53,712 nt of DNA from Lachnospiraceae bacterium UBA1748 (GTDB lineage: Bacteria; Bacillota; Clostridia; Lachnospirales; Lachnospiraceae): assembly GCA_002314855.1 (NCBI GenBank), contig DCHQ01000046.1, positions 15,907-69,618 on the forward strand, in the 5' to 3' direction. A model generated the notes under the pieces. It was not told the origin of the DNA. It worked only from the letters and a program-made list of their open reading frames with translations, and searched no databases. Shown in pieces: positions 9,418-17,276 of this stretch. The position numbers and the translations under genes are program-made. The number at the start of each line of letters is the position of its first letter. The first letter of the stretch is position 1.

Positions 9418-9666
9418 GTGAATTTTAATAATTTACCAATTGATGCAAATGGAATTCCATTTGAAAAGCATTCATTTTGGTTAAATCCTAAAGAATATAG
9501 TAAAATTTATTCTGAAATCAATACATTATATGATACCATATACATAAATAAGCCAATTGCCACTCATGCGTCATTTGGTATAGATGGTATATCTTATATA
9601 TATTGGTTTGAAAACCATGGATTTAACAATTATAATATTTTTATGAGAATAGTAGATACTCATTAA
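9418..9666 (+). CDS. Small protein of unknown function (first of a pair)
   Basis: 82 residues from GTG at 9418, five bases after a perfect GGAGG; the longer TTG start at 9406 would put the ribosome site inside the gene. The protein is rich in Asn, Tyr and Phe (YWFENHGFNNYN), has no signal peptide or membrane helix, and its family is not recognised. It is followed 12 bases later by a second small gene with its own strong ribosome site. The compact pair on the head-on strand, closed by a terminator, could be a toxin-immunity or other accessory pair, but nothing in the sequence proves this. Confidence 0.6.
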   Translation: MNFNNLPIDANGIPFEKHSFWLNPKEYSKIYSEINTLYDTIYINKPIATHASFGIDGISYIYWFENHGFNNYNIFMRIVDTH

Positions 9667-9678
9667 GGAGGCGATTTA

Positions 9679-9900
9679 ATGGAAGATTTAACAATACGCC
9701 TTGATGCTGTTAGTGATTCATATTACGGATTCATCGTGGCAGTATTAACCTATGTAAAGAAAAAACAATCTAGATACAACAAAGTTAATGATTATCTGAA
9801 TAGTCATCCACAAGCATTATCCTCTGAAATATTAGAGTTTATCTCTAGCCAGGACGATTTCTTTGAAGATGCAGCATATAATCAAGTTAGTGTTGTTTAA
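9679..9900 (+). CDS. Small protein of unknown function (second of a pair)
   Basis: 73 residues, acidic and predicted helical, ATG preceded by AAGGAGG about eight bases upstream. A short hydrophobic stretch (YYGFIVAVLTYV) is probably a buried helix rather than a membrane span. Directly followed by an intrinsic terminator at 9911-9948. Probably co-transcribed with the gene at 9418. Family not recognised. Confidence 0.6.
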   Translation: MEDLTIRLDAVSDSYYGFIVAVLTYVKKKQSRYNKVNDYLNSHPQALSSEILEFISSQDDFFEDAAYNQVSVV

Positions 9901-9910
9901 TCATTAAAAC

Positions 9911-9948
9911 AAAAAGCACTTCTGATGTTTAACATCGAAGTGCTTTTT
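9911..9948. terminator. Bidirectional terminator, copy 1 of an identical pair
   Basis: Hairpin AAAGCACTTC...GAAGTGCTTTT between the convergent small-ORF pair and the XRE gene. Positions 9913-9947 are identical to 11143-11177. Confidence 0.85.
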
Positions 9949-9957
9949 AATTCCCAT

Positions 9958-11007
9958 CTATATTGAATACTTGGAGTAATGCTCAATATCTTCTTCCAGA
10001 CATTTTATCGTATCTGCTTTTTGCTTTTCTGTATAGTCACCTTCCTGGATTTCCTTTATAAAATCAAGATAGCTTTCTTCTGTCGCCTTATCATCACCTG
10101 CTTTTTTTAAAGCAACTAGTCTGAAAAATGCTACACACTTTCTGACTAGCAGGTAATGATCCATATCAACATATTCCTTTTTACTTTTAAAAGCCTTCAA
10201 TATAGCTTCACACCAGTCAAGCACTTCCAGGGCTTCTTCTTTTTCTCCCCACCAGCCATAGTTCTGTGCAATGGTATTTAACATACTAGATACCGTATCA
10301 AACAGATATCCTGCATTATTTTTGATACATACTTTCATCTTATCAAAGCCGCTTTCAAAATAAGTAAGCTCCATATCGATTTTTTCTTTTATACGATCTG
10401 TGCGAATGCTTGGAAGTACACTTATATGTTCCCTTGCATGATCAAAATCTTTTTCATGAATATATATCCACGCCATAGCATAATGTGTCTTGATCACAAG
10501 ATTTCTGTCAGTACAGTGGCTGATTAAAAATGCTCCCTTTCGGATACAATCTTTGTATATCTCACGAATGTGATCTATCTGGTCCTGAAAATATCCTTCC
10601 AGTACAGGATCCACATACATACTAAGATCTGCTGTCATCTCCACATAGTCCTTAATGATTTCAAAGTTACCTGGATTTAAATTGGTTTCTGTAGATAAAA
10701 ACTCGCAGATTCTTAGTCGCTTTACAGCTCTGTTATCATCACTATGACGTAGCTCTTTCTCTCTAGCTCTGATACGCTCTGTCTCTGCCTGATTTTCCGA
10801 CATTGCATCATAGCCTAGCAAAGTGTCAGTACTCACACCTAAAACCTGTGCAATAGGAACTAACATAGAAACATCTGGATAGCTTGTTCCTGACTCCCAC
10901 TTGCTGATTGCCTGTGGTGTGATTTTAAGCAAATCCGACATCTCCTCCTGTGTGATACCTTTATTCTTTCTATATAATTTTATATTTGCTCCTAGTGTTG
11001 TACTCAT
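9958..11007 (-). CDS. XRE-family transcriptional regulator with TPR-like C-terminal region
   Basis: 349 residues from the ATG at 11007, which has AGGAG eight bases upstream; the open frame continues to 11094 but without a site. Residues 5-60 are a HTH_3/Cro-CI helix-turn-helix (LYRKNKGITQEEMSDLL...ISKWESGTSYPD). The remaining 280 residues are helical with TPR-like character (YAMAWIYIHEKDFDHAREHI), as in regulators that respond to peptides or cell state. The gene stands alone, with an identical terminator on either side. It may regulate neighbours; no operator could be assigned. Confidence 0.8.
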   Translation of the reverse strand: MSTTLGANIKLYRKNKGITQEEMSDLLKITPQAISKWESGTSYPDVSMLVPIAQVLGVSTDTLLGYDAMSENQAETERIRAREKELRHSDDNRAVKRLRICEFLSTETNLNPGNFEIIKDYVEMTADLSMYVDPVLEGYFQDQIDHIREIYKDCIRKGAFLISHCTDRNLVIKTHYAMAWIYIHEKDFDHAREHISVLPSIRTDRIKEKIDMELTYFESGFDKMKVCIKNNAGYLFDTVSSMLNTIAQNYGWWGEKEEALEVLDWCEAILKAFKSKKEYVDMDHYLLVRKCVAFFRLVALKKAGDDKATEESYLDFIKEIQEGDYTEKQKADTIKCLEEDIEHYSKYSI

Positions 11008-11142
11008 ATCATTTTCTCCTGCAATAATGATTAACGCATGCTTTTTTTTCGGCCTGCTTTTATCATATATGAGATATGCTTCTATAGCAAACAACTATTC
11101 GTTGATATGTTCTCAACCTGCATTTGGAGGGGAAAAAATTAG

Positions 11143-11177
11143 AAAGCACTTCTGATGTTTAACATCGAAGTGCTTTT
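11143..11177. terminator. Terminator, copy 2 of an identical pair
   Basis: The same 35 bases as 9913-9947, in direct orientation. It lies downstream of the GNAT gene that ends at 11190 and would terminate the minus-strand GNAT transcript before the XRE gene. Confidence 0.85.
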
Positions 11178-11189
11178 ACAATTTATGCA

Positions 11190-11642
11190 TTATCTATGAA
11201 TGTACATTCTGGTCATATCAGGTTCATCATCACCCTGAACCATGCAGAGGAATTCCCATCCATATCTCTCATAGAATCCTATGTGATCAGTAACTAAGTA
11301 TACTGGCGAAATATTATGAGCCCTGCAATCCTCTACTACATAATCTAGTAAATTGCCTGATACTCTTTTGCCACGATACTCTTCTTCCGTATATACAGCG
11401 CAGACATTAGGTGTTAAATCTTTTCTATCATGAAAATCATTTTCTATTACGCCCATACCACCTATTATCTTTTCGCCATCAAGGCACAGGTACCATCCAT
11501 ATTCTGTTTCATTACTAATGTACGCATCTATGCATTCCTTGTATGCTTCAACAGGAACACCCCATTTACTATGAAACCAGTTGGCAGCCTTATCTGCCAG
11601 GTCTTTTCTTTCTCTAAGTGTTACTATTTTATATTCACTCAT
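11190..11642 (-). CDS. GNAT family N-acetyltransferase (1)
   Basis: 150 residues. The acetyl-CoA motif appears as EEYRGKRVSGNLLDYVV near residues 86-102, preceded by VCAVYT (strand 4) and followed by PVYLVTDHIGFYERYGWEFL, the typical GNAT motif B. It transfers an acetyl group from acetyl-CoA to an unknown amine or protein. It starts 18 bases after the stop of another GNAT gene, so the two are probably one transcript, ending at the terminator at 11143-11177. Confidence 0.85.
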   Translation of the reverse strand: MSEYKIVTLRERKDLADKAANWFHSKWGVPVEAYKECIDAYISNETEYGWYLCLDGEKIIGGMGVIENDFHDRKDLTPNVCAVYTEEEYRGKRVSGNLLDYVVEDCRAHNISPVYLVTDHIGFYERYGWEFLCMVQGDDEPDMTRMYIHR

Positions 11643-11660
11643 ACATTTATCCGTTTTTTT

Positions 11661-12122
11661 CTAATCTTTTTTATAAAATACCAGAGTCATCTTATCGTTT
11701 ATAACTGTCTGTCTATCAGTTCTTTTATATCCCATCTTTTCATATAGATGACAGTTACCCTCTTCCTGAAGGATAGTGTCCAGTTCCCAGTTATTACTTC
11801 CATATATTTCTTCGGCAAGAGAAATAGCCTTGCTGGCATATCCTTTATTTCTATGCTCTTTCATTATAAAAATAGGTGAGATTCTCTTAGGATTATCATT
11901 ACCAGAATCAACTATTCTGATTCCACCCACATACTCATCATCTTCTTCAAGAAAATAATAATGAGTAAACGGTTGATTAAACCTTGCTATGACTTTTTCT
12001 AGTTTTTCTGTGGCAGGACTAGTTTCTGTATCATGATACTTTTCATATAAATCCGTAAATGCACTTACCTGCATCTGCCACATACGCTCTGCATCTTCTA
12101 TTTTGACTTCAATCAATTTCAT
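11661..12122 (-). CDS. GNAT family N-acetyltransferase (2)
   Basis: 153 residues. The acetyl-CoA motif EHRNKGYASKAISLAEEIYG lies near residues 90-109, then NCHLYEKMGYKRT. It also carries YYFLEEDDEYVGGIRIV, the GNAT strand 2-3 region. Substrate unknown. Upstream of and probably co-transcribed with GNAT 1; the two proteins are not closely alike, so this is not a recent duplication. Confidence 0.85.
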   Translation of the reverse strand: MKLIEVKIEDAERMWQMQVSAFTDLYEKYHDTETSPATEKLEKVIARFNQPFTHYYFLEEDDEYVGGIRIVDSGNDNPKRISPIFIMKEHRNKGYASKAISLAEEIYGSNNWELDTILQEEGNCHLYEKMGYKRTDRQTVINDKMTLVFYKKD

Positions 12123-12216
12123 TATCAGTACCTACTTTTTAACAATATGCATTAATGATAAGTCAATTTAATATTGATGGATATATACTGGTAATCTAAT
12201 TATAACTAATGTGACT

Positions 12217-12663
12217 CTATATATCCTTTACGAATAGCTGATCTGTCCAATCATATATGGTTTCATATTCACCTATAAGTTCAAAACCATATTTCTCGTA
12301 AAAACCTTCTTCACCGCTCATAATATATACTTTTTTATAGCCAATACTTTTCGCATAGCTGGATGCTTCATTTACTAGTAGCTCTGATATTCTTTGACCT
12401 CGATGATTTTCATCCACAAATACAAAACCAATAAATGGTGTGAACTCATATCCTTCTGGCAATTCATCCTTGGCAGTAAGATTACAAAAACCAACTATTT
12501 TCTCGCCGTCCATCGCTATGAAGACTCTTTCCCATTCCAGGAATGAATTATCATCCATCATCTTAGCAAGATATATGCCCACTTCCCATGAACAGTTTCT
12601 AATATATTCTGTTGCTTTACTCCAGAGCGCATCTTCTTTATTTAAAATATGTATTTTAATCAT
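12217..12663 (-). CDS. GNAT family N-acetyltransferase (3)
   Basis: 148 residues from the ATG at 12663, which follows AGGAAAG; the longer frame to 12717 has no such site. The acetyl-CoA motif is ENHRGQRISELLVNEASSYA, with GEEGFYEKYGFELIG as the C-terminal motif. Substrate unknown. It is the third acetyltransferase in 1.5 kb on the same strand, separated from GNAT 2 by 94 bases. Confidence 0.85.
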   Translation of the reverse strand: MIKIHILNKEDALWSKATEYIRNCSWEVGIYLAKMMDDNSFLEWERVFIAMDGEKIVGFCNLTAKDELPEGYEFTPFIGFVFVDENHRGQRISELLVNEASSYAKSIGYKKVYIMSGEEGFYEKYGFELIGEYETIYDWTDQLFVKDI

Positions 12664-12884
12664 GTCTTTCCTTTTTTTCTTTGTATATATAATGTAACAC
12701 TGATTATATAATATCATTTTACATTAATTTTTCGTATATGCTGCGCTAATATTAAATTAGAGGCATTGGGTTATTGTCCCTAATATTGGACTTTTCTTTT
12801 GTTACCCTTATAGCATCAGGAGGCTAGGTTATCTCTTGGTCTTATATATTGACAATATTTTTGATGATAAAGGAGTACATTTTA

Positions 12885-13337
12885 ATGAGAGAAGAATATA
12901 TGGATAGAACTAAATATGTAAGATACGTAGTTGATGATGGATGGAATCCACCAAAAGAAGTCATCGAGATGATAGAGTTTCGTATTGCAGAGGCCAAGGA
13001 AGCAGCTCTCAGGCGTGTGAGAAATCTTAACAGAAAGCACAAGGGAGAATGGCTTACTAGGGAAGTTATCCATGAGTATGAAGCCAAGGCTCTTATTTAC
13101 AGATTACTATCTGGCAATCAATACATTGGCAAGGTACGTGAATATGGTATTGAACTTCAGGAAAAATATGGAGTGACAGAGCAGGAAGCCATCAACATTG
13201 TAATGGAAAACAAGACTGTGGATTATGCACGTAAGTACTATAAGATTAAAAATCTTATACCAGACTTTGTCGACCAGCAATATATATGCGATACTATTAA
13301 ACAGGAATATCTCGAGATGCAGTATAGTGCAGGCTGA
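12885..13337 (+). CDS. Unknown helical protein, partner of the AAA ATPase
   Basis: 150 residues from the ATG at 12885, nine bases after AAGGAG. The protein is highly charged and helical with no signal peptide or membrane helix, and contains a dense Arg/Lys/Glu stretch (AKEAALRRVRNLNRKHKGEW). I do not recognise the family. The ATPase gene begins 14 bases downstream, so the two are almost certainly one operon and may form a complex. The unit is head-on to its minus-strand neighbours. The 220-base region upstream holds no clear promoter or RNA. Confidence 0.65.
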   Translation: MREEYMDRTKYVRYVVDDGWNPPKEVIEMIEFRIAEAKEAALRRVRNLNRKHKGEWLTREVIHEYEAKALIYRLLSGNQYIGKVREYGIELQEKYGVTEQEAINIVMENKTVDYARKYYKIKNLIPDFVDQQYICDTIKQEYLEMQYSAG

Positions 13338-13351
13338 AGGAGACTAATATC

Positions 13352-14209
13352 GTGGTATATTTATCAAAGTTTATATTTCCCTCGCAAGACCAGGAAGAAA
13401 CATTTAGATTTGGTATAAGAAGAACATGCTATGATTCATGGTATCCATTCGGAATACTTACTAAGCATGGCCTGAGACAACTAGATTTTGAACCGGTTAC
13501 TATACTTTATGGTGGTAATGGATCGGGAAAATCTACCGCTCTTAATGTAATATGTGAAAAACTTGGACTTGATAGAGATACGCTTTTTAATAGATCAAAT
13601 TTTTATGAGGACTATCTTAAATACTGTTCATTTGAAAGTGCTTTAGATATTCCAAGAATAAGTCGCATCATTACCAGTGATGATGTGTTTGATTTTATGC
13701 TTAACCTTCGATGCATTAACAATGGCATCGATCAAAAGAGAGAGGAAAGCCTCGTTGATTATCTAGAAGGGCGATATGCCAAATTTCAGATGAAATCTCT
13801 TGATGATTACGAAAAGCTTAAAAAAGTGACATTAGCTAGATCGAAAACCCAGTCTCAGTATATTAGAGAGACTATGATGGGCAATGTACGTGAGCATTCT
13901 AATGGCGAAAGTGCATTCATATACTTCGAAGAAAAAATAAAAGAGAATGCACTTTACTTATTAGATGAGCCAGAGAACAGTCTTTCGCCTGAAAGACAAC
14001 TGGAGCTACTACAGTTTATTGAAGAATCGGCAAGATTTTATGGATGTCAATTCATCATAGCCACACATTCACCATTCCTTCTATCTATGAGAAGTGCCAA
14101 GATATATGATCTTGATGAAAACCCTGTAGATGTAAAGCGTTGGACAGAGCTTGGCAATGTACGAGCTTACTACGAGTTTTTCAAGAAACACGATGGTGAA
14201 TTTTTATAG
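13352..14209 (+). CDS. AAA (ABC-type) ATPase, OLD/RecF-like domain
   Basis: 285 residues starting at GTG after GAAGGAGA. Walker A is GGNGSGKST (near residue 53), an ABC-like signature is SNGESAF (near 186), Walker B is LYLLDEPENSLSP (near 205), and the switch His lies in FIIATHSPFLL (near 239). This combination is that of compact SMC/RecF/OLD-like ATPases of the AAA_21 type. No nuclease (TOPRIM) domain is attached. Together with the small upstream gene it forms a two-gene unit; similar two-gene units elsewhere include defence and toxin-antitoxin systems, but ordinary metabolic roles are equally possible. Confidence 0.75.
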   Translation: MVYLSKFIFPSQDQEETFRFGIRRTCYDSWYPFGILTKHGLRQLDFEPVTILYGGNGSGKSTALNVICEKLGLDRDTLFNRSNFYEDYLKYCSFESALDIPRISRIITSDDVFDFMLNLRCINNGIDQKREESLVDYLEGRYAKFQMKSLDDYEKLKKVTLARSKTQSQYIRETMMGNVREHSNGESAFIYFEEKIKENALYLLDEPENSLSPERQLELLQFIEESARFYGCQFIIATHSPFLLSMRSAKIYDLDENPVDVKRWTELGNVRAYYEFFKKHDGEFL

Positions 14210-14217
14210 TTTATTTA

Positions 14218-14529
14218 CTAAATGAATTTTACAGCTGTGCCATATGCCATTACTTCGGCAGCACCCTGCATAACAGCTGATGAAGTGTATCTAACATTTA
14301 TAACTGCATCTGCACCAAGGCTTTTGGCTTCGCTAACCATTCTCTTGGTAGCGATTGCTCTAGCCTCATTCATCATTTCTGTATAAGAAGCCAGCTCTCC
14401 ACCAACAATAGTTTTAAAGCTCTGCAAAATGTCTCTTCCTACATTTTTAGACTGTATAGTGCTTCCCTTTACAAGACCAAGCATTTCAAGTTCTTTTCCA
14501 CTTATATAATCAGTATTGACTAAGATCAT
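14218..14529 (-). CDS. YbjQ/UPF0145 family protein (putative heavy-metal-binding domain)
   Basis: 103 residues from the ATG at 14529, eight bases after GGAGG. The sequence shows the hallmark of the YbjQ family: an N-terminal beta-strand, GLVKGSTIQSKNVGRDILQ, then EARAIATKRMVSEAKSLGADAVINVRY. The family forms pentamers and has no firm function despite the heavy-metal label. The gene overlaps by 20 bases with the small membrane protein gene upstream, suggesting a coupled unit that may act at the membrane. Confidence 0.85.
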   Translation of the reverse strand: MILVNTDYISGKELEMLGLVKGSTIQSKNVGRDILQSFKTIVGGELASYTEMMNEARAIATKRMVSEAKSLGADAVINVRYTSSAVMQGAAEVMAYGTAVKFI

Positions 14530-14734
14530 CTTCTTCTCCTCCTTCAATTTCCTTAATTCTTTCTACACATACATATATCATAACGCCTGATATTACTATT
14601 GGAATTATACCAAGTAGTATTTTAAATATTCCACCTACTAAGCTAATTATAAATGCAAAGTATGTAATATAATATAGCACGACTAAAATAGTAATAACTA
14701 TCGGCGCTATCATTTTCTTTTCGTGGTTATTCAT
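14510..14734 (-). CDS. Small membrane protein, two predicted helices
   Basis: 74 residues with hydrophobic segments at about 9-31 and 34-55, a short Lys/Glu tail, and no lipobox. The ribosome site GGAG lies seven bases before the ATG. Its 3' end overlaps the YbjQ-like gene start, so the two are probably translationally coupled. Function unknown. Confidence 0.7.
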   Translation of the reverse strand: MNNHEKKMIAPIVITILVVLYYITYFAFIISLVGGIFKILLGIIPIVISGVMIYVCVERIKEIEGGEEDDLSQY

Positions 14735-14754
14735 TTACGATTACTCCATATTAG

Positions 14755-15543
14755 TTATTTTAGGTTTATGACATTCCTAAATATATTCTCAAGTGGATTC
14801 CAGTCAGGATTTCTATCATCAGCCATCGAATCAACCAACTCTTTATAATAAGTCAGCTTTTCTTCAATATATTTATTAATAACATCAATCTTAGGTGCCT
14901 TGTCAGATTCTGACATCTTCACTTTCTTCGCTAATAAATCCTGGACCGCTACCTTCATATCCTCCTCAAGAACTGTGTTAAACAACTCATCAAAGAGTAC
15001 TGGTGGAGGACATTTCTTTTCCTCTATCCACTTACATGCGAGAATAGGTCTTAAGACATAAAAGTATTTCTTGTATTTAACCATATCTTCACACAGATAT
15101 TCATGATAGTTCTTATTGGCAGTACCGTAGTAATGATACAATGCTGATTTGCAGGCGAAGTACTGATTTGCAATGCTATCATAAATCTGCTTCCACTCAT
15201 CAGTCGTATAGTATACTACAGGAGAATTGCTCCACTCAAAAAGTGTCGCATTAGACTTATGAAAATGCTGAAGAGCTTTCTTTATATCCCAGCCATTGAT
15301 ATCAAGTACTTCATTGAGTTCCCAGTCAATAAAATCCTTGGTTTCACGAAGAGACAAATAAAAGTCCTTATCTCTAACATATATGAACCTGACATCGTAA
15401 TCGCTATCTGGAGAAGCGAATCCCCATGCTCTACTACCAGATTCAATTACATGTAAGACTTTTATATTCTCTTTTTCTTCTATTTCATGTATCTTCATAA
15501 GAACCAGTTCTTCTACTGGTCCATCAAAATCCTCATATTTCAT
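14755..15543 (-). CDS. RlaP-like nucleotidyltransferase (PF10127 type)
   Basis: 262 residues. The nucleotidyltransferase core is visible near residues 36-56: GSRAWGF...DSDYDVRF, with the G-S and D-x-D metal-binding residues, followed by WDIKKALQHFHKSN. This resembles the DNA polymerase beta superfamily group labelled RlaP (RNA repair) or B. subtilis YcgL. Known members are thought to transfer nucleotides; the substrate is not established. The start codon lies inside the upstream gene (11-base overlap), so it is coupled with the second nucleotidyltransferase. Confidence 0.8.
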   Translation of the reverse strand: MKYEDFDGPVEELVLMKIHEIEEKENIKVLHVIESGSRAWGFASPDSDYDVRFIYVRDKDFYLSLRETKDFIDWELNEVLDINGWDIKKALQHFHKSNATLFEWSNSPVVYYTTDEWKQIYDSIANQYFACKSALYHYYGTANKNYHEYLCEDMVKYKKYFYVLRPILACKWIEEKKCPPPVLFDELFNTVLEEDMKVAVQDLLAKKVKMSESDKAPKIDVINKYIEEKLTYYKELVDSMADDRNPDWNPLENIFRNVINLK

Positions 15544-16555
15544 CTCGAATCACTCTTTCATTTATGGTCATCACCAGTTCCTGAACCCTTTTCATATCTG
15601 GCTCCTCTGGCAAATCTGTATTTTCTGATGCATAGTGCAAACGCTTTTCGAAATCCGCAAGCATATCATAAAAACGGTCCTGGAATGTTCCATCTTCCTT
15701 CTGATACTTTCCAAAACGGATATCCATAAGTAGGTCATGCTCATTTACTCTACAGGTATTGATTTCACCCTTCTCTAAGATATCTAGAGCCATCATAAAT
15801 AGTCTGATAAGATGCATAGCATGCTTATTAAGATGGATATCATCCTTTTTTTTATTACGCTTACCTATCTTCTCATAGTCCTTAATAATATTGGCCATAG
15901 CATTCCACATATTGGCGTAATCTCGAAGTGGATAATGAGTCATATTCGCATTAACATATATCTCTGCCTCTAGCTCCGGATTTATTGCCTCATCAATAAA
16001 AATCTCGAGACTACCATTTTCAAAATTCTTATAACTCGTATTAAAACTATGCATAGCATTTTTAACAGAATTATATATATGCTGCTCTTTTTCTCTCTGC
16101 GGAAAAGAATCTCTTGCTAATGCATTCTGAAGTCTTCGAAGCTGAGCATCCGCATATCCACCAAATGACTGAATCGCTCTTCTTGATAAAAATAATTTCT
16201 TATTATCAATAAGCATCTGCCCAATATCATTAAGATATAGATAGTGCTCTGGATTAAGACCCAGCAATTCTATGGTATTAGGATTGCAGCTAAGAAGTAG
16301 TGTGATTATCTTATTAAAACCATATATAACTGTATCAGTATTATCATCAACATACTGCTCAAACTGAGTCAGTCCTATCAAATCTGATTTTTGATTGAGC
16401 GTAATTCCACGCACATCTATATCACTACCCTCAATATTTGTTCCATAAGAATAGCTGCCCGCAAGACCAAGAAGAATCACATGCTTTCCAAGATGCTCAT
16501 TCGTCTTGATAAAATCATATTCTGTTCCTTTTAAAATCTCATTGAAATTAATCAA
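15533..16555 (-). CDS. Nucleotidyltransferase domain protein (RlaP-related)
   Basis: 340 residues. Core motif near residues 30-50: GSYSYGT...SDIDVRGI, again G-S and D-x-D, so it belongs to the same superfamily as the overlapping downstream gene but is longer at the C-terminus with a large helical region. The start is TTG at 16555, a few bases after AAGGGG; no ATG occurs near. The 11-base overlap with the next gene and their common fold point to two related enzymes working together, possibly on RNA. A degenerate GGGGACGG repeat lies just upstream. Confidence 0.75.
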   Translation of the reverse strand: MINFNEILKGTEYDFIKTNEHLGKHVILLGLAGSYSYGTNIEGSDIDVRGITLNQKSDLIGLTQFEQYVDDNTDTVIYGFNKIITLLLSCNPNTIELLGLNPEHYLYLNDIGQMLIDNKKLFLSRRAIQSFGGYADAQLRRLQNALARDSFPQREKEQHIYNSVKNAMHSFNTSYKNFENGSLEIFIDEAINPELEAEIYVNANMTHYPLRDYANMWNAMANIIKDYEKIGKRNKKKDDIHLNKHAMHLIRLFMMALDILEKGEINTCRVNEHDLLMDIRFGKYQKEDGTFQDRFYDMLADFEKRLHYASENTDLPEEPDMKRVQELVMTINERVIRDEI

Positions 16556-16600
16556 TTAAAACCCCTTCTTACTTATAGAATTTTTCTGTTAGCCAGTAGA

Positions 16601-16657
16601 CCAAAGTACACATCCTTGTGACAATAATCTCAGACAAGCCTGAGATGCCCCGTCCCC
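16601..16657 (-). repeat. Degenerate GGGGACGG repeat, copy C, with internal hairpin
   Basis: On the minus strand GGGGACGGGG (16657-16648) is followed by the palindrome ATCTCAG...CTGAGAT (16646-16628), then TTGTCACA and GGATGTGTACTTTGG (16615-16601). The outer blocks match copy B at 9260-9290. Confidence 0.65.
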
Positions 16658-16673
16658 AATGGTGATTATAAAT

Positions 16674-17147
16674 CTATATTAGATTCATAAAATACAGTGG
16701 CCAGGTTCGGCTATCCTCATCGTAGCTTTTATTATAAATTGAATAACCAACCATTACATAATAATAGTCTTTATCTTCCTCGGCACGTGGGTAATCACTT
16801 ACACCATATACATGATAAGATCTACCACATTCATCTCTATAGTAGTCAGGATATTCTTGTACATAAAGATCCTTGAACATACCCTTATATTCTCCAAGTT
16901 CAATACTGTCAGCTGCCTCCGCTGGTACTCTATATACCATTTCGATTCTGGTCTGATTATGAGAGCTACAGCAGCCAGATAAATGTTCAGCTTTAGGGGC
17001 AAGTACAACAACTGCATTTTTAGGAAGTCTATACTGAAGTAAAACTAGATTAAGATACAGCTTATATCCATGAACATAAAGTTTGAATCCCATTATTATT
17101 ACTACAAGTGTATATATAAATAGCTTTTTTATAACATTTTTATCCAT
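16674..17147 (-). CDS. Membrane-anchored protein of unknown function
   Basis: 157 residues. Residues 8-30 form one hydrophobic helix, then a mostly polar, Tyr-rich extracytoplasmic-looking domain with a GCCSSH motif near 59 and several acidic-Tyr segments (EYPDYYRDECG, EEDKDYYYVM). There is no lipobox, so it is an N-anchored protein rather than a lipoprotein. Family not recognised. The ribosome site is a weak GGAAC. It stands between a lipoprotein gene and the repeat. Confidence 0.6.
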   Translation of the reverse strand: MDKNVIKKLFIYTLVVIIMGFKLYVHGYKLYLNLVLLQYRLPKNAVVVLAPKAEHLSGCCSSHNQTRIEMVYRVPAEAADSIELGEYKGMFKDLYVQEYPDYYRDECGRSYHVYGVSDYPRAEEDKDYYYVMVGYSIYNKSYDEDSRTWPLYFMNLI

Positions 17148-17212
17148 TAATATCAGTTCCTTATATAAAAAATTAATATATACATAATAATTGTTCTGTC
17201 TGTTACAGTCAA

Positions 17213-17267
17213 AAAATAAAGAAGAACATTCATATATTAATTATATAAGGATGCTCTTCTTTATTTC
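17213..17267. terminator. Long-stem terminator
   Basis: Arms AAATAAAGAAGA (from 17216) and TCTTCTTTATTT (to 17266) enclose an AT-rich loop. Lies just past the stop of the minus-strand lipoprotein gene. Confidence 0.7.
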
Positions 17268-17276
17268 ATATTATTA

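Noticed and set aside
14510..14529. Possible frameshifted single gene (YbjQ-like and membrane protein)
   Set aside because: Both have their own ribosome sites and complete domains; a coupled overlap explains the layout.
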